The notes beneath the pieces were generated by a model. The model was not told the origin of the DNA. It saw only the letters and a list, made by a program, of their open reading frames with translations, and ran no database searches. A stretch of 64,000 nt of DNA, taken from assembly GCA_963853835.1 (NCBI GenBank), contig OY970824.1, positions 2,919,001 through 2,983,000 of the forward strand, read 5' to 3'. This DNA is from Calendula officinalis (lineage: Eukaryota > Streptophyta > Magnoliopsida > Asterales > Asteraceae). Below are positions 43,585-56,200 of the stretch, piece after piece; position 1 is the first letter of the stretch, and each line of letters begins with the position of its first letter. A program made the position numbers and the translations under genes.

Positions 43585-44080
43585 AGCATCATAAATGTGG
43601 ACTGACTTATGGAGTATGGTTTTGTTACATTAGGGTTGACAATCATCTTGTTTCAAAACAAGATGTCCAATTTGTTTCGAGAAATATGTCATTTTAGTTA
43701 TTTGCTTTTCTTGCATGTTTTCCTACTTTGTGATTTCGACAATGGTTCCAATTTTATACGTAAAATAATCAAACTGATGTGTCTTTGTTTTATGAGTTTT
43801 GATAATGACAGTCCTTAGGGCTGTCAGTAGACATGTATCAAAATTTTGTACACCAATCTATAACTACCTCCTGAAATTTAGGATTTATTTCTCTATATGA
43901 ATTAATGTATAACTCTTATGCGCTTATTGACAGCCTTAAGGGCTTCATTATCAAAACCCTTGTTTTATTAGTGAAGTTCAAAAATTATTATAATTTGCTT
44001 TTGAATATAATGAGGGTAATATTGTCATTTAGCACAAATTTAAGTATGAACTTGCACTTGTGATAAATCCATAATCTCGG
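43585..44080. other. 3' flank of the CDC48C-like gene
   Basis: Likely 3' UTR in the first hundred bases; otherwise nothing recognised. GACAGTCCTTAGGGCTGTCA near 43808 is a short inverted repeat and matches TGACAGCCTTAAGGGC near 43928. Confidence 0.4.
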
Positions 44081-44082
44081 TT

Positions 44083-44350
44083 AGGGGTGAGCATACAAAT
44101 CAAAAAATCAAAGTCAATTCGTTAAAATCGACAACACCGAAACAATAAAACTGAAACTATTTTAAAACCAAGAGTTCGCTTTTAAATTTTGAAAAAATTA
44201 ATGGGTTCGTCTGGTTTATAGTTTAACAAGAAACCACTCATTAATAAACCGACCCACTAATTATGGTTTACGCCTTTACGGGGCAATATGACCCCTACGA
44301 TGCACGGGGTTTGTTTACAATAACCAACGATTTTAAAAGTAAATCATATA
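44083..44350. repeat. hAT-like MITE arm (GGGGTGAGCA)
   Basis: TTAGGGGTGAGCATACAAAT starts a segment with AAACCGAC low-complexity sequence, as in the element at 24391. A right end was not found. Confidence 0.4.
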
Positions 44351-44449
44351 CATTGAAATTGTGTTACAGACAAAGTACCTAACGCATAATAGTCCGTAAT
44401 ACCATTTCAATGTATATAACATAAAAAACTATATCATTTATATATTTGA

Positions 44450-44680
44450 GTAAATTACAAAAATTGTCCATTTGGTATATCCGATTCGGCGTTTTTGTTC
44501 CTATACTTTTTTTTCGGTTTTACATTCTGCAAATCTATCCTTACGTCCAAATTAGTCCGTTAACTAACCTCACATGCCAAACAAGTGAGGGCACGTTTAA
44601 TAATTATTTGTCCCTTGAATGCCCCTTGAATGCACGTTTAACGGGCTTAAATCTGTCTTTTCCGATTTTGCGTTTTTTAC
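44450..44680. repeat. AGTAAATTACA-family repeat fragment
   Basis: GAGTAAATTACAAAAATTGT then GGTATATCCGATTCGGCGTT match the left arm of the foldback at 27370. Only one arm is present. Confidence 0.5.
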
Positions 44681-44888
44681 ACTAGAATTATTTGGTTGGC
44701 ACATTCTGTTGATTTTTACCGTTGGCATCACCCTTTGGTTGGTTGCCCTCAGTAGATTCTATTTGATATCCGAAGAGAAAAATAGCAGGTGGGGAGAAGG
44801 AAATGATATATAGTGGCTATTTTATGTGTGTATATTCTATAATAGCGTGACAAAAAAAACTGAAGATAAGGAGGTAGAGTTGGCATAA

Positions 44889-45411
44889 GAGCATCTCCAA
44901 TAGTAGTTTTTTTGAAAGGTTATTATTATTTGAATAAGTCTTTGTAAGACTTTTTATCATTCGAATAAGTAGTTTTTTTAAAAGCTTATTGCAAAAGCTT
45001 TTTTTCTACTAACCTTTTAATGGACTTTCAATGTTTGTCTTTTTAGTCCCCAATGTTTAATAACTTTTCATTTTAAACCTTAGATATACTATATATAACT
45101 TATTTATTATATTTTTATTAGTTAACAAATATATTATATAATATTTAATGTTAATTATTATCATGCTTTTATATGAGACATTTTAAAAAATATTATATTT
45201 AGTAAGATATCAAAAAAATTTGTCAAATTATATATATGGGGTATTTATAAAACATTTGAGATAGATAAAGGTAAATTAAAATAATTGTAAAAGAAAAAGC
45301 TTTTAAAAAGGTTAACCATTGGAGATGCTATTAATGAAAATATTTTTGATTAGTAGAATGTTGATGGGCAAAAATAATAAGTTTTTGAGAGGTTAACCAT
45401 TGAGAATGCTC
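44889..45411. mobile_element. Tourist-like MITE (possibly nested pair), TSD TAA
   Basis: GAGCATCTCCAATAG at left, CCATTGAGAATGCTC at right, and TAA outside both (44886-44888, 45412-45414). A second internal right end, CCATTGGAGATGCTATTAAT near 45313, suggests one element inside another or an end duplication. Confidence 0.65.
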
Positions 45412-45414
45412 TAA

Positions 45415-46344
45415 GTTTGTCAGTTAAAGTATCAGGTGATATGACAAAAGCTGAAGATGTCAATTAATTTTAGAGTTAACTCCATTTTTAAAAATATCGT
45501 AGATAAAAGTAAAGGTCTGCATTGCTTGGAGATGAAAAGGACCCAATAAGGGTAGAGACAATGCTCCATTAGTATTGATTTATAATTAATTAAGGAATAA
45601 TGTGGTAAGTACATTGAATCTTGAAAGTTGTAGGTAATACTTAACTTCAACTTGATTTGCTTTGAAAATATTCTTGTTTTACCTAATAAACTAATAAAGC
45701 ATTTGTTGTTGCACCATTGGAATATGTCTTGTTATCGATTAATGTTTACTTTATTTCGAATGACGTTTTGTCTGGTTATTATAGAATACAATTTTGGATA
45801 CGTTATCTAACTCGTCTGTAGCGTCACATTACCCTCTTCCCTATCGACGAGTTACTGACAAGATCGTGTCAACAACAACTCATCACTAACTCATCCTCAA
45901 TTAAAAAAAACCCTTCTTTTTAACTCTCTCCCTCTCACACACCCCTACCGACGAGATGTGTAAGTCTTCCCTACACAGATGAGTTTGTACTGATCAGGTT
46001 GCCGACGAGGGGTGTGCGAATGACATCCCCTGATGAGTTATTAATGAGTTACCAATGAGTTCTCACCCCTGTCGTTTGCAGTGGCCCAATGTTAACTTAG
46101 ACTTAGGCTTGTACTTGTCATATATAACCTAACTCTAGCTTAGTGGACTGAAAGAAACCTTAAATAATTGATAGAGAAATTGTATTGACATCTATTATTT
46201 GTGTATATTTTATGTTGTTACTGGTCACAAAATGACATGTGTAATCTACTAATTATATTTTCTCATATCATCCTTTAATTTTGATAATTGACTGGATCAA
46301 ATGAGTAGATACATAAGTAGGAATCAATATCATTTCTCATAGTT
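45415..46344. other. Intergenic, nothing recognised
   Basis: No gene. Around 45830-46070 the sequence contains several scattered ACGAG/ATGAGTTAC words but no firm repeat unit. Confidence 0.35.
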
Positions 46345-46562
46345 GATAAACCATATTTAATTAACTCAATGCCCTAAGGGCATGAGATAAACATATTTAA
46401 TTAACTCAAAACTACCATTTTTATTTAATGATATATTTAATTCATGCCAAAAATACACTTCATTAATGATTAATAAAATACATTTATTCATCACGAAAGG
46501 AAATTTGGAGTTCATTAATCACTCCTAATCTCATGCCCTTAGGCATGAGTTAGATAAACCCA
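46345..46562. repeat. Inverted repeat around GGGCATGAG
   Basis: AAGGGCATGAGATAAAC near 46376 faces CTCATGCCCTTAGGCATGAG near 46531, and ATATTTAATTAACTCAA is directly repeated at 46350 and 46392. Foldback element of unknown family. Confidence 0.45.
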
Positions 46563-46715
46563 ACCATAAGGGTGGTGATTTTGAGACCACATAAATAACT
46601 TCACCCACCACACTGTATAAGATTTAAAGCATACTGTACAAATACTGTAAAACAGTAGTTGTGGTGTTTAGAGTAATTTATGTGGTCCCAAAATCACTTC
46701 TCCAACCATTAATAC

Positions 46716-46983
46716 TACTCCCTCCGTCCCTTAATAAAATTCACATTTCTCTTGGACACATGTTTTTAAGAGATAGTTAGTGGTGGGTCTTTGGTAATAA
46801 ATTAGATTAAAATATAGGGTTTTTTGGAGAGAGGAAATGTTTTTAGGAGATAGTTAGTGGTGGGGTATATGTTAACAATATTATTTTATTGAGTGTGTCC
46901 ATCAAATTTGAGAAATGAGAACTTTATTTTGGGACAAACATTATAGGAGAAATGTGAACTTTATTAAGGGACGGAGGGAGTAC
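46716..46983. mobile_element. Foldback MITE, TACTCCCTCCGTCCC family, second copy
   Basis: TACTCCCTCCGTCCCTTAAT is inverted as TAAGGGACGGAGGGAGTA at the right end, 268 bp apart. The interior duplicates AGGAGATAGTTAGTGGTGGG. Confidence 0.85.
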
Positions 46984-47700
46984 ATATGAACAAGTTAAGC
47001 ATTTATGTATGATAAGAGTGGTAGCTTAACAGTTGAGTTTGATCTTTTTAAGTGTGAAATTCAAATAAGGTCTGAGGTATAATTATATTAGAAGTAAAAA
47101 AGTAATAATCATATTTTGGCTATGGAGGTTTATTCACACCAACTTTTGCTACCCGCAAAGTGGATGCTTGACTGGAGATTAATTGGCTTGCAAAGTAAGA
47201 AGTTGAAAAGAAAAAAATTCATGTATCTTGACCAAAAAAAAAAAAGAGATACTTGATTTTGACTTATTCAAGCCACACAATGGAAGTAAGCAACATTGGT
47301 CTTTAACAAAATAAATTACTTGATAACATGATGACAATAATTTGACATGGTAAGGATTGACGTTATCAAAACACAAAGCAGGTACGATGAACCAAAATTA
47401 ATCTATTCTTAAAAGGTGATGATGGTTGGTGAGTTGACCAACACCCATTCCGTGGCCCCTTCTTTGTTACGGCAAATACATGTGACCTTAGATTATAACC
47501 ATCATCAATGTTTATCTTTACTAACATATTGGCGTTTAGAAAAAAACTGACAGCCCTTAAAATTTGAGCATGTGACTCTCATGATTTTAGTAATTAGCGC
47601 TAATCAGCCGAGATACTATGACATATGTTAATTATTTAATTGCAATTACTTATGTATCTTATTATCTTTATTAATCTTTAAACTCATATTATTTTATTGA
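46984..47700. other. Intergenic, nothing recognised
   Basis: Possible SINE fragment near 47023 (GAGTGGTAGCTTAACAG then GTGAAATTCAAATAAGG), similar to degenerate tRNA-derived pieces elsewhere. No gene. Confidence 0.3.
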
Positions 47701-47850
47701 CCACTACTATCATTAGTCACCATCATCATCCACCACCACTGATCACCATCACCCACAAGCACAATCATTACAACCACCTCCCACTACCATCACTATTGTC
47801 ACCACCACCATCACTATTGTCATCACCACCATCACTATCGTCACCACAAA
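47697..47850. repeat. ACC/ATC-rich minisatellite
   Basis: Imperfect units of CACCACCATCACTATTGTCA repeat about three times at 47783-47847, after a degenerate CATCATCCACCACCACTG run. The open frame over it (His/Pro/Leu strings) is a by-product. Confidence 0.85.
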
Positions 47851-48525
47851 ATATAATTACAGGGTACATATTGCCGTATTATGGAGGTATTTGCTTTGTA
47901 ATTGAATCCATCAACATATACCTGGTGATTCTATAATAAGAGGTGGGATAGGTACTATACGAGTACCCAATCAATTGACACCGACTTTTTATTGGTTGAA
48001 AGTATCGAGCGTTGGACTTGTAGGAGCCTGTTGGTACTGACTCAATCGAGTACCAATTTTCCAGGAAAATATAAAATAATTAGTACTAAAAATAAAAATA
48101 AAAAATTTCCAGAATTACCTAGTTGTTGATATAGAGTATAGATACCTATTATTTTTTAATTTTTTCGACCATTTTCTTCCGCAAGATCACAATGCACGAG
48201 ACAAACCAAAATAAAGTAAACCATATTCAACCACTTCATGAAGTGCATGTAAAATACAAAAATATAGTAAACCAAAATAAAGTAAACGACTTCATGTAAA
48301 ATACAAAAAGGCTAAAAAGTTTTTTCTCATAGATAGAGTGATTCATCCGATGTACTAACTCATAATGGATTTTTAGTTTGTTAAGCTCAAGTATTTAAAT
48401 GGGACTAATAAGTTGTAGTGATGCAAGTATGACTCATGTGAATGATGTCAAATGATTATGTCATTAAAAACACTTAGGTCGCTAATTTTGCTTAACATGG
48501 ATATCGTACTAGTCTAAGTAGTAAA
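47851..48525. other. Intergenic up to the copia target site
   Basis: No gene. CAAAATAAAGTAAACCA recurs at 48208 and 48270. Confidence 0.4.
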
Positions 48526-48530
48526 GTAAT

Positions 48531-49151
48531 TGTCAGGATCGATTAACTATAGAGAAGTTAATAAACACCTTTAGATCTAATTGAATATAGAAGTTGCAGC
48601 GGATCAACACTATATCAATGTAATTAAGAACAATGAACTGTAAATAATATGCGAAAGTATTAAGAACACAGTTTCACAAAAAGCTTCAATGTATATTATT
48701 GAGTTAACAATACACACGTACGTTTACAATTCGTAAGGAACTTATTTATAATAGTCCTTGAAGCTAAACTATTTACCCTAGTTATTCTAGGACTTGATTT
48801 ACATCGAATAATAAAAATATACATTGATTTACATTCTATAACTATCTATACGAAGATCTCGGACTTGATATTCTTCAAAAACGCGTATCAGTAGTAAAAC
48901 TCATCACCAGTAGTAAATGTGTAACATCAGTAGTAAATCTGGTGATCAGTAGTAAGTCCAGAAACCATCGTCAGTAGTAACTACTAATGATCAGTAGTAT
49001 CTTCAATCTGTGCATGATCAGTAGTAACTTTAGTTATACTATACACCAGTATCAACTTCTTCAGTAGTAACATGTTCTGCCCCATCAGTACTAAGTATGT
49101 CAGTACTAACTGCAGCATCAGTATTAAGTTGATCTGTGTTTTGTTCTAACA
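48531..49151 (-). repeat. 3' LTR of full-length copia element
   Basis: 621 bp, TGTCAGGATC to TTCTAACA on the plus strand (element sense TGTTAG to CTGACA). Contains eight exact CAGTAGTA octamers plus CAGTACTA and CAGTATTA variants between 48889 and 49125. Confidence 0.95.
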
Positions 49152-49161
49152 ATCTCCCCCT
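49152..49161 (-). promoter_or_regulatory. Polypurine tract
   Basis: ATCTCCCCCT (AGGGGGAGAT in element sense) abuts the 3' LTR, identical to the one at 18361. Confidence 0.9.
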
Positions 49162-49199
49162 AAACTTATTGATTATCTTTTAATCAATCAAGTTTCTTT

Positions 49200-52100
49200 T
49201 TACTTATTCTTTTTCTGATCTTCTAACAGCTTTGCTCTTTTCTGATCACCTTCTAAAGTCTGTTGGTTCCTTTTATTTCTTTGTGCAATAATATATTTGC
49301 TGATTCTTTTAACAAATTCATTCAATTTGTTTTGGAGCATCACAGCATCATGTGGTTTAATAAAGTTCATGCACCAAAGTTGATAAAGAGTTTTCTCAGA
49401 ATGAGGATACTCTTTCTCATAAAGGAATAGATCACATTTCTTACTTGTATATTCAAAGAAGTACATATTGACAGTTGGCAGCACATTCCAGGCTTGAACA
49501 TTCTCTGGATTTGTAAACTTCTCTGAATAATTTTCTGGATAGAAAGCAGCATCAATCATTTCAGTAAGATAACCTGCAGCTGAATTCTTCCAGTTCTTTT
49601 TAGTCATTCTTGGTTTACCAAGGATCAACATTTTGATAATGTCACTTCTGGTTAGAGACATGACCAATGGTTTCCAAGCTCTGAATCTTTGTATGACCTT
49701 ATCTTCTCTGATAATCTCAATCATATCATCTATATATCTCCAGTTGATGATTGGATTATTTTGTAGGGGAGCAACAGGAAGATCATAAACCTGAACCATT
49801 TGTAATTTCTTCTTAGGTTGTTCAAGTTCAGAGACAACTGTCTTCCTTTTCTTTGATGTTTGAGAAGATACACCAGATATTTTCCAGTTATTGTTTTTCT
49901 TTCTTTCATTTCTTTGGAGTCTATCTGTTCAAGTTTATTGGTGTACTTCTCATTAATATCTTGTTTAGTAAGATCCTTCTTCTTTTCTACACAGTACTTT
50001 TCTACCAAATTGATCAGCTTCATTCTTCCAAAGGCCTTTGTGTTGTAACCTTTTGATTTTAAGAATGTGATCATTTCTTTCTTTTTCTCTGCAAATTGTT
50101 CTGGCATATCAGCCTTATGCTCTTTGCATTCTTGTACTTGTGCTTCAATAAGTTCTAATGTTTCATATTCAAGTTGCCTAAATTTTGCTAGTTCTTTTCT
50201 TTGTAGTTCTTTTCTTGTTACAACAACTTGTTTGGTTTTGACCTTTTGTTGAAATTGTGGCAGTTTTGATATATCTGCTATATCTGCCAATTTGATTTCT
50301 GTGAATGGTTGTCTTAGTATTCTAGCTCTTTCTGCTAATCTTCTGTTTTCATTTGCTAGAGATACTTCAACCTTCTTTAAGTATTTTGCTCTTTTAACCT
50401 TCCACCTATCCTGTTTGGCTGATTTGGCATAATTGATTTTGTTGACCATTTCATGACCTTGTGCTCTGTTAGGATGGTCTTCATCAGCAACTTCCTTTCC
50501 CTTTCCTATGTAATTGTCTTTCTTCATATTTGGTTCAGATTCAATAACAAATTTGGGACCATAGTAGTGTATCTGTGATATAGGAAGTATTTTAGGATGT
50601 GGAGGTAGTGAGCATTCATCAACTTCTAACCAATTTACATCATCATCAATATCTTTCACCACCATTTGTGTTGTTGACCTTTTTGGAGATGGTGGAAGTA
50701 TCACTTTTGGTTCTAATAGAGGTGGCAGCTCAATAATATCATCAGTAGTAACTAAGGTAGTTACTACTGGTATATCTTCAGATATTACTACTGATAGGGC
50801 ATCAATAGTGTTTGCTGCTTTTTCTTCCTCTTCTTGATTTACTACTGCTATTATATCAGTAGTAGGAGTTACTACTGGTGTTTCTTTTTCAACTTGTTCT
50901 TTAGTAGGAGCAGTAGTAATTGGCTCTTCTTCTGTAACCATCATCTCTGGGCCTTTATCAACATTTGATTCTTTTAAGTTTAGGAGAGAAGATGCTGCGG
51001 CTGCAATTGATTCATCAATCATTGATTGGATATTATCCTTCTCCCCCTTAGTGAGCTCAACTGGTGGAGCCTCACTATCATCAATTTTCTTCCTCAATTT
51101 TCTGATGATTTTGGTTTGTTGATGAAGCCTTTGCTCATAGAATCTCATTCTTTTGTTGATGGTATTGACATGCCTTTTCATTGCAGCCATCGTTTTTCCT
51201 TGATTTGTTAGATATTCACGACAATTTTGTACTGTGGATTCAAGAGAATCCACTTTTTCCGTCAATTGGTTGATTTTAATACTGCCCTCACTCCATCTAG
51301 CAAGATCATCGGGCTCACTAACAGGTACATTGGTTTTAAGGTTTTCCTTCCTTTCCATCAATTCCACAGATCTGCCCTCATCACTGCTTGGTGATTCATT
51401 GGGTCTTTTAGACATTCTCTTCTTCCTAGAAGAAGCAGAGATGTCCCCCTTGTGGTTTCTTGGCACCGGGGTCCTTTAAGTAATTCCTCAAAAGAGTCAT
51501 CACTTAAAGTTGCCGAGGTTTGGGTCTTAGTGATGTTTTCACTATCCTGTGCACCCACCTTTGGGGCATCAGTAGTGAAAGCCCTCTCCTCATGTCCTCT
51601 CTCCTCCTTGGAGGACAACTCTTTGAGCCTGGGGTGTGACTCGATTTGTCCCCTGGTGTCCTTTAAAGATAATTTCTTTCTTTTATAAATTGTGGATATG
51701 TTTTGGGTTTTGTCTGGTAGGTCTTCCACAGAGTGAAGAGTAGCACTCTGCAGATTTAATTCAAGTTCCTGGGACACATTCAGGACTTCTAAGTTAGTGG
51801 GAGATTGAGTGGCTATATGGGGTGGTGTTTGGGCTGTATTTGGGGGTGATGGAGTGGGTTGAGGTTCAATTTGGGTTGTATCTTTGATTGAACCCTCTCC
51901 AAGTGGTGTGTGATCTTTGATCATATTAGGAAACAGAGGGGTTTCCTTGCCCGAAAATTTAAATTGTTTTCTCATATTTGAGAAAACTTTCTTGTTCAAC
52001 TCTGGAATTGTAAAAATATTTTTGGGAGTTGACAAGTTTTGTAATTCAATGTTTATGATATGTTGGAGAAATCTGGGATACATTAAAAATTTTGAAGATT

Positions 52101-52683
52101 TAAGATTTCCCAACATACCTTCAAAAATCATGTTAGAAAAATTGAATACTTGGTCTGTGCATAGACAGACAACAGCAGATGCTATTGCCTTGTTAAACTC
52201 ATTCCAAGTACTTCTTTTCGGAGAAATACAATGCTGAATAGTATGGACAAGAAATTTCCATTGTGGGGAGAGAAGACCTTTTTGAAAAGTGACTATGTTT
52301 AGTCTTCCCTCATATCCCATTTTGTTTAAAATTTCAGCAATGAATTCCTTAGGAAGAGTAGTCATACCTGAATCGTCGTGTAGTTGTAGATGTTGTCGAA
52401 TAGATTGTTCTGTGATGGTGATCGTTTTTCCATCCACAGTTGATTTTATCATTGGTACAGTTGCACCCTCCGTTCTTTCAGCATTGGTCCAGAAATCCAC
52501 CAAGTGCTGTTGGTATGCCTTCGGTTTCACCGTTAATGCGAATCGTATGTAGGAATTTTTCAGAAAGTTCACGATTGGTCGGAAATCCTTTGTTCCGTCT
52601 GGATTGCGTAGAAAGGCACACATGTTGTGGAACTCTGAGTATTTGAGATCGGTTGAAACATTGAGAGATTGTAGAGTTGCCAT
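49200..52683 (-). pseudogene. Env-like third ORF, broken by two frameshifts
   Basis: Three overlapping frames (52683-51358, 51466-49730, 49799-49200) together cover what is one 1141-codon ORF in the other copy. The first break is one base lost in a C-run at about 51443-51450, where this copy has five C and the intact copy seven with a neighbouring substitution. The second lies near 49860-49900. The N-terminal 240 residues are about 90 percent alike between copies; the acidic Thr/Val-rich centre is more diverged. Same coiled-coil segment (INQLTEKVDSLESTVQN). Function unknown; no membrane segment seen. Confidence 0.85.
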
Positions 52684-52922
52684 TTTGTGGAATTTTTTGA
52701 AGAACAGAAGTGAATTTTGTTATTGACGAAGGGTTTTTTTGATCGTAAGTTAGGGTTTATCGAGAAGATTTAGCAAATCGAAGTGAGGATAATGTTAAAC
52801 TAATCGACTGCCGCCTTTTATATCTTTCGATTTAACCTGCAAAACTACTAAAATATCCTTCGAATCATAACATAACGGTTATTTTCATGGGGGTTAGTTT
52901 GGTAATTGTGTTTCTGAAAGAC

Positions 52923-53181
52923 CAGTAGTAAATAAGATATCAGTAGTAAAATGTCAGTAGTATCTACTAACATCAGTAGTGACTAAGGATTTTGACATCA
53001 GTAGTAACTATAGACATCAGTAGTAACCATTAACACACAAGACCAGTAGTATATGTGAATACCAGTAGTACTGACTTACCAGTAGTATTTGTGTAAACCT
53101 AATACACACCAGTAGTATTTAACTACCAGTAGTATTTTGTGCACATCCCTACACACCAGTAGTACAGATATACCAGTAGTA
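52923..53181 (-). repeat. 13-copy CAGTAGT array between pol and env-like ORF
   Basis: Octamer starts: 52923, 52941, 52955, 52974 (ends G), 52999, 53018, 53044, 53063, 53080, 53110, 53128, 53158, 53174. Spacing varies from 14 to 30 bases and spacers are unrelated in sequence, so only the octamer is conserved. Most copies are preceded by AC or AT, giving (A/C)CCAGTAGTA or ATCAGTAGTA. All are in one orientation here. Confidence 0.95.
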
Positions 53182-53245
53182 AAACACTTAAGTAAATAAA
53201 TAATATTTTACAACACTAACTTTACACATGATTTTAAGTGAGATT

Positions 53246-56200
53246 TTAAGTTATTAAAATCATTCCAATACTGCTGACCAAGAAGTTGAATCTTCCTACA
53301 TCAAATGCTTTTGTAAAAAGATCTGCTAATTGATCATCAGTATGAATTTTAACTACTTTGATTAATTTCTTTTCATTACAATCTCTTATAAAGTGAAATC
53401 TTATTTCAATGTGTTTAGTTTTTGAGTGTTTTACTGGATTGTTCACAATACTAATAGCACTTTGATTATCAATAAAAATTGGAGTTTTAAGGATAGAGAT
53501 ACCAAAGTCTAGAAGCTGGTTTTGAATCCATAGTACTTGAGCACAACAAGCAGATGCAGCTACATACTCTGCTTCAGCAGTTGATGTTGATACATTTGTT
53601 TGCTTCTTACATTGCCATGACACCAGTCTTGATCCAAAGAATTGACATCCACCAGTAGTGGACTTTCTATCTTGACATTCACCTCCATAGTCACTATCTG
53701 TGTAGGCTATGAGTTCAAAGGGTGAGTCATGTGGATACCACAGACCTAGTGATGGTTTGCCTTTCAAGTATCTAAATATTCTTTTAACAGCCTGCAAGTG
53801 TAGTTCTTTGGGTCTTGCTTGATACCTTGCACACACACAAACACTATACATAATGTCAGGTCTTGATGCAGTTAAGTACATCAAAGAACCTATCATTGAT
53901 CTATATAAGTGTTCATCTACATCCTCCCCCTCAATATCAGGATGTAGGTGTTTGTGTGTTTCCATTGGTGTACTAGCACTTTTACTGTCTTTCAAATCAA
54001 ACTTTTCCAAGATGTCTTTGACATATTTTGATTGATTTATCAAAATTCCATCAGTTCTTTGATTGACTTGGAGTCCAAGGAAGAAGTTCATTGGACCCAT
54101 AGAGCTCATCTTGAATTTAATTTGCATCAGTTCTTCAAATTCTTTGCATAATAAATCATTGGTTGAGCCAAAGATGATATCATCTACATAAATTTATACC
54201 AGTAGTATATCATCTTTGACTTTCTTTGTGAACAAAGTTTTGTCAATGGCTCCTCTTTTAAAGTTGTTCTTCAATAGGTATGATGATAATGTGTCATACC
54301 ATGCTCTTGGTGCCTGATGTAGGCCATATAGAGCTTTATCCAATTTGAACACATAATCACCATGTTTTGGATCTTCAAACCCTGGAGGTTGGCAAACATA
54401 GACTTCTTATTCAATATTCCCATATAGGAATGCACTTTTCACATCCATTTGATAGACCTTAAACTTCTTGAATGAAGCATATGCTAGAAATATTCTTATA
54501 GCTTCAATTCTAGCAACAGGAGCATATACTTCATCATAGTCTATTCCTTCTTCTTGAGTGTATCCTTGGGCTACAAGTCTGGCTTTATTCTTGATCACTA
54601 TACCTCTTTCATCTTTCTTGTTTCTGAAGATCCATCTTGTTCCAATGGCTCTTTTTCCTTTGGGTAGAGGTACAAGTGTCCAAACAACTTGTAACTTGAA
54701 TTGAAGGAGTTCTTCTTGCATTGCCTCAATCCAGTTTGAGTCCTTCATTGCTTGTTGGATCTTCTTTGGTTCATCCTGAGACAGAAAGCATTCATACATA
54801 CATTCATTAGCAATTAAACTTATATTACACATATTTGCAGTTAAGCTTTTGTTTAATTTGCTTCTTGTTTGTAGTGGTGAGTTAACATCACTTAGAACAA
54901 GGTCTAATGGATGGTTCTTTTGAGTCCTTGTAGTTGTAGCTTTATCAATCACTAGTTGATTTTCAAGATTTGACTCATTTGTCTCAGGTAGTTGTTCTTC
55001 TAGAGATCCTTCATTGTCATTGATATTTGGTTCATCATCATCTTGGTCAGAGTTACTACTGCTATCATCTTCATTGAGATCAGTAGTATTGATGTTGTTA
55101 CTGGTATCAGTAGTATCTTGAGAATCTAGGTTATTATTGGGACCAGTAGTATTTTGAGTACTATTACTGGTGTCAGTAGTATTTGAATTACTACTGTCCT
55201 TATTCTCAGAGTTACTACTGGTTCCAGAACTTGAGTTATTACTGACATCAGTATTAACTATTGGAGCAGTATTAACTACAATGTATCTCATTTCCTCTTG
55301 ACCAGTATTGACTGATGATGTTCCTTCCTTTTGATTGTGACAATTTGAATTACCTACATTGAAATTCATATTAGAATTAAAGGATTTGGTGAGATTGTCT
55401 ATGTCAAATAGCCAATCTGGACAATTTCCTTGTTCATTAGGTACATTTTCATTAAAGGATACATTGATGCTTTCTTCAATTATCCTTAGTCTTTTGTTGA
55501 ATACTCTATATGATTTGCTTTGAGTAGAATATCCCACAAAGATTCCATCATCAGCTTTGCAGTCAAATTTACCAATTTGTTCTCTTGTAATTAAAATAGT
55601 ACAAGGACAACCAAATGATTTTAAGAAACTTATAGAAGGTTTTCTTTTATTGAACAGTTCATATGGTGTTTTAAAATGTGGCTTCACTATTAATACTCTG
55701 TTCTGAACATAACAAGCAGTATTAACAGCTTCTGCCCAAAAAGTAATTGGTAATTTTGAATCTGCAAGCATTGATCTTGCTGCTTCAATGATGGTTCTAT
55801 TTCTTCTTTCAGCTACACCATTTTGTTGTGGAGTTCTAGGTGAGCTGTATTGCCTGTCAATACCTTTAAGATCACAAAAGTTAATTAAGTTAGCATTTTT
55901 AAATTCTGTGCCATTATCACATCTTATGGCTTTCACTTTTTGATCAGATGTGTTTTCCAGTTTGACAATTAAGTTCTTTATGAGTTCACTTGTTTCATCC
56001 TTTGTCCTGAGAAAGAAAACCCATGTATATCTGGAAAAGTCATCAGTAATAACAAGACAATATTGTTTCTTTCCAATACTCATTACATTTGTAGGTCCAA
56101 AAAGGTCCATATGTAAGAGCTGTAAAGGAACAGAAATAGAGTTCACAGTTTTGGACTTATGAGAAGTCTTGTGTTGTTTACCTTTTAGGCATGCAACACA

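Noticed and set aside
47697..47936. 79-aa His/Pro/Leu-rich ORF
   Set aside because: Explained by the ACC/ATC minisatellite; no domain or conserved start.
52923..53181. CRISPR-like array
   Set aside because: The repeat is only 8 bases, spacing is irregular, and it lies inside a plant retrotransposon.
54195..54410. Programmed readthrough at the two RT stops
   Set aside because: Stops fall inside the conserved RT fold at ordinary codons, with no recoding context visible; mutation is simpler.
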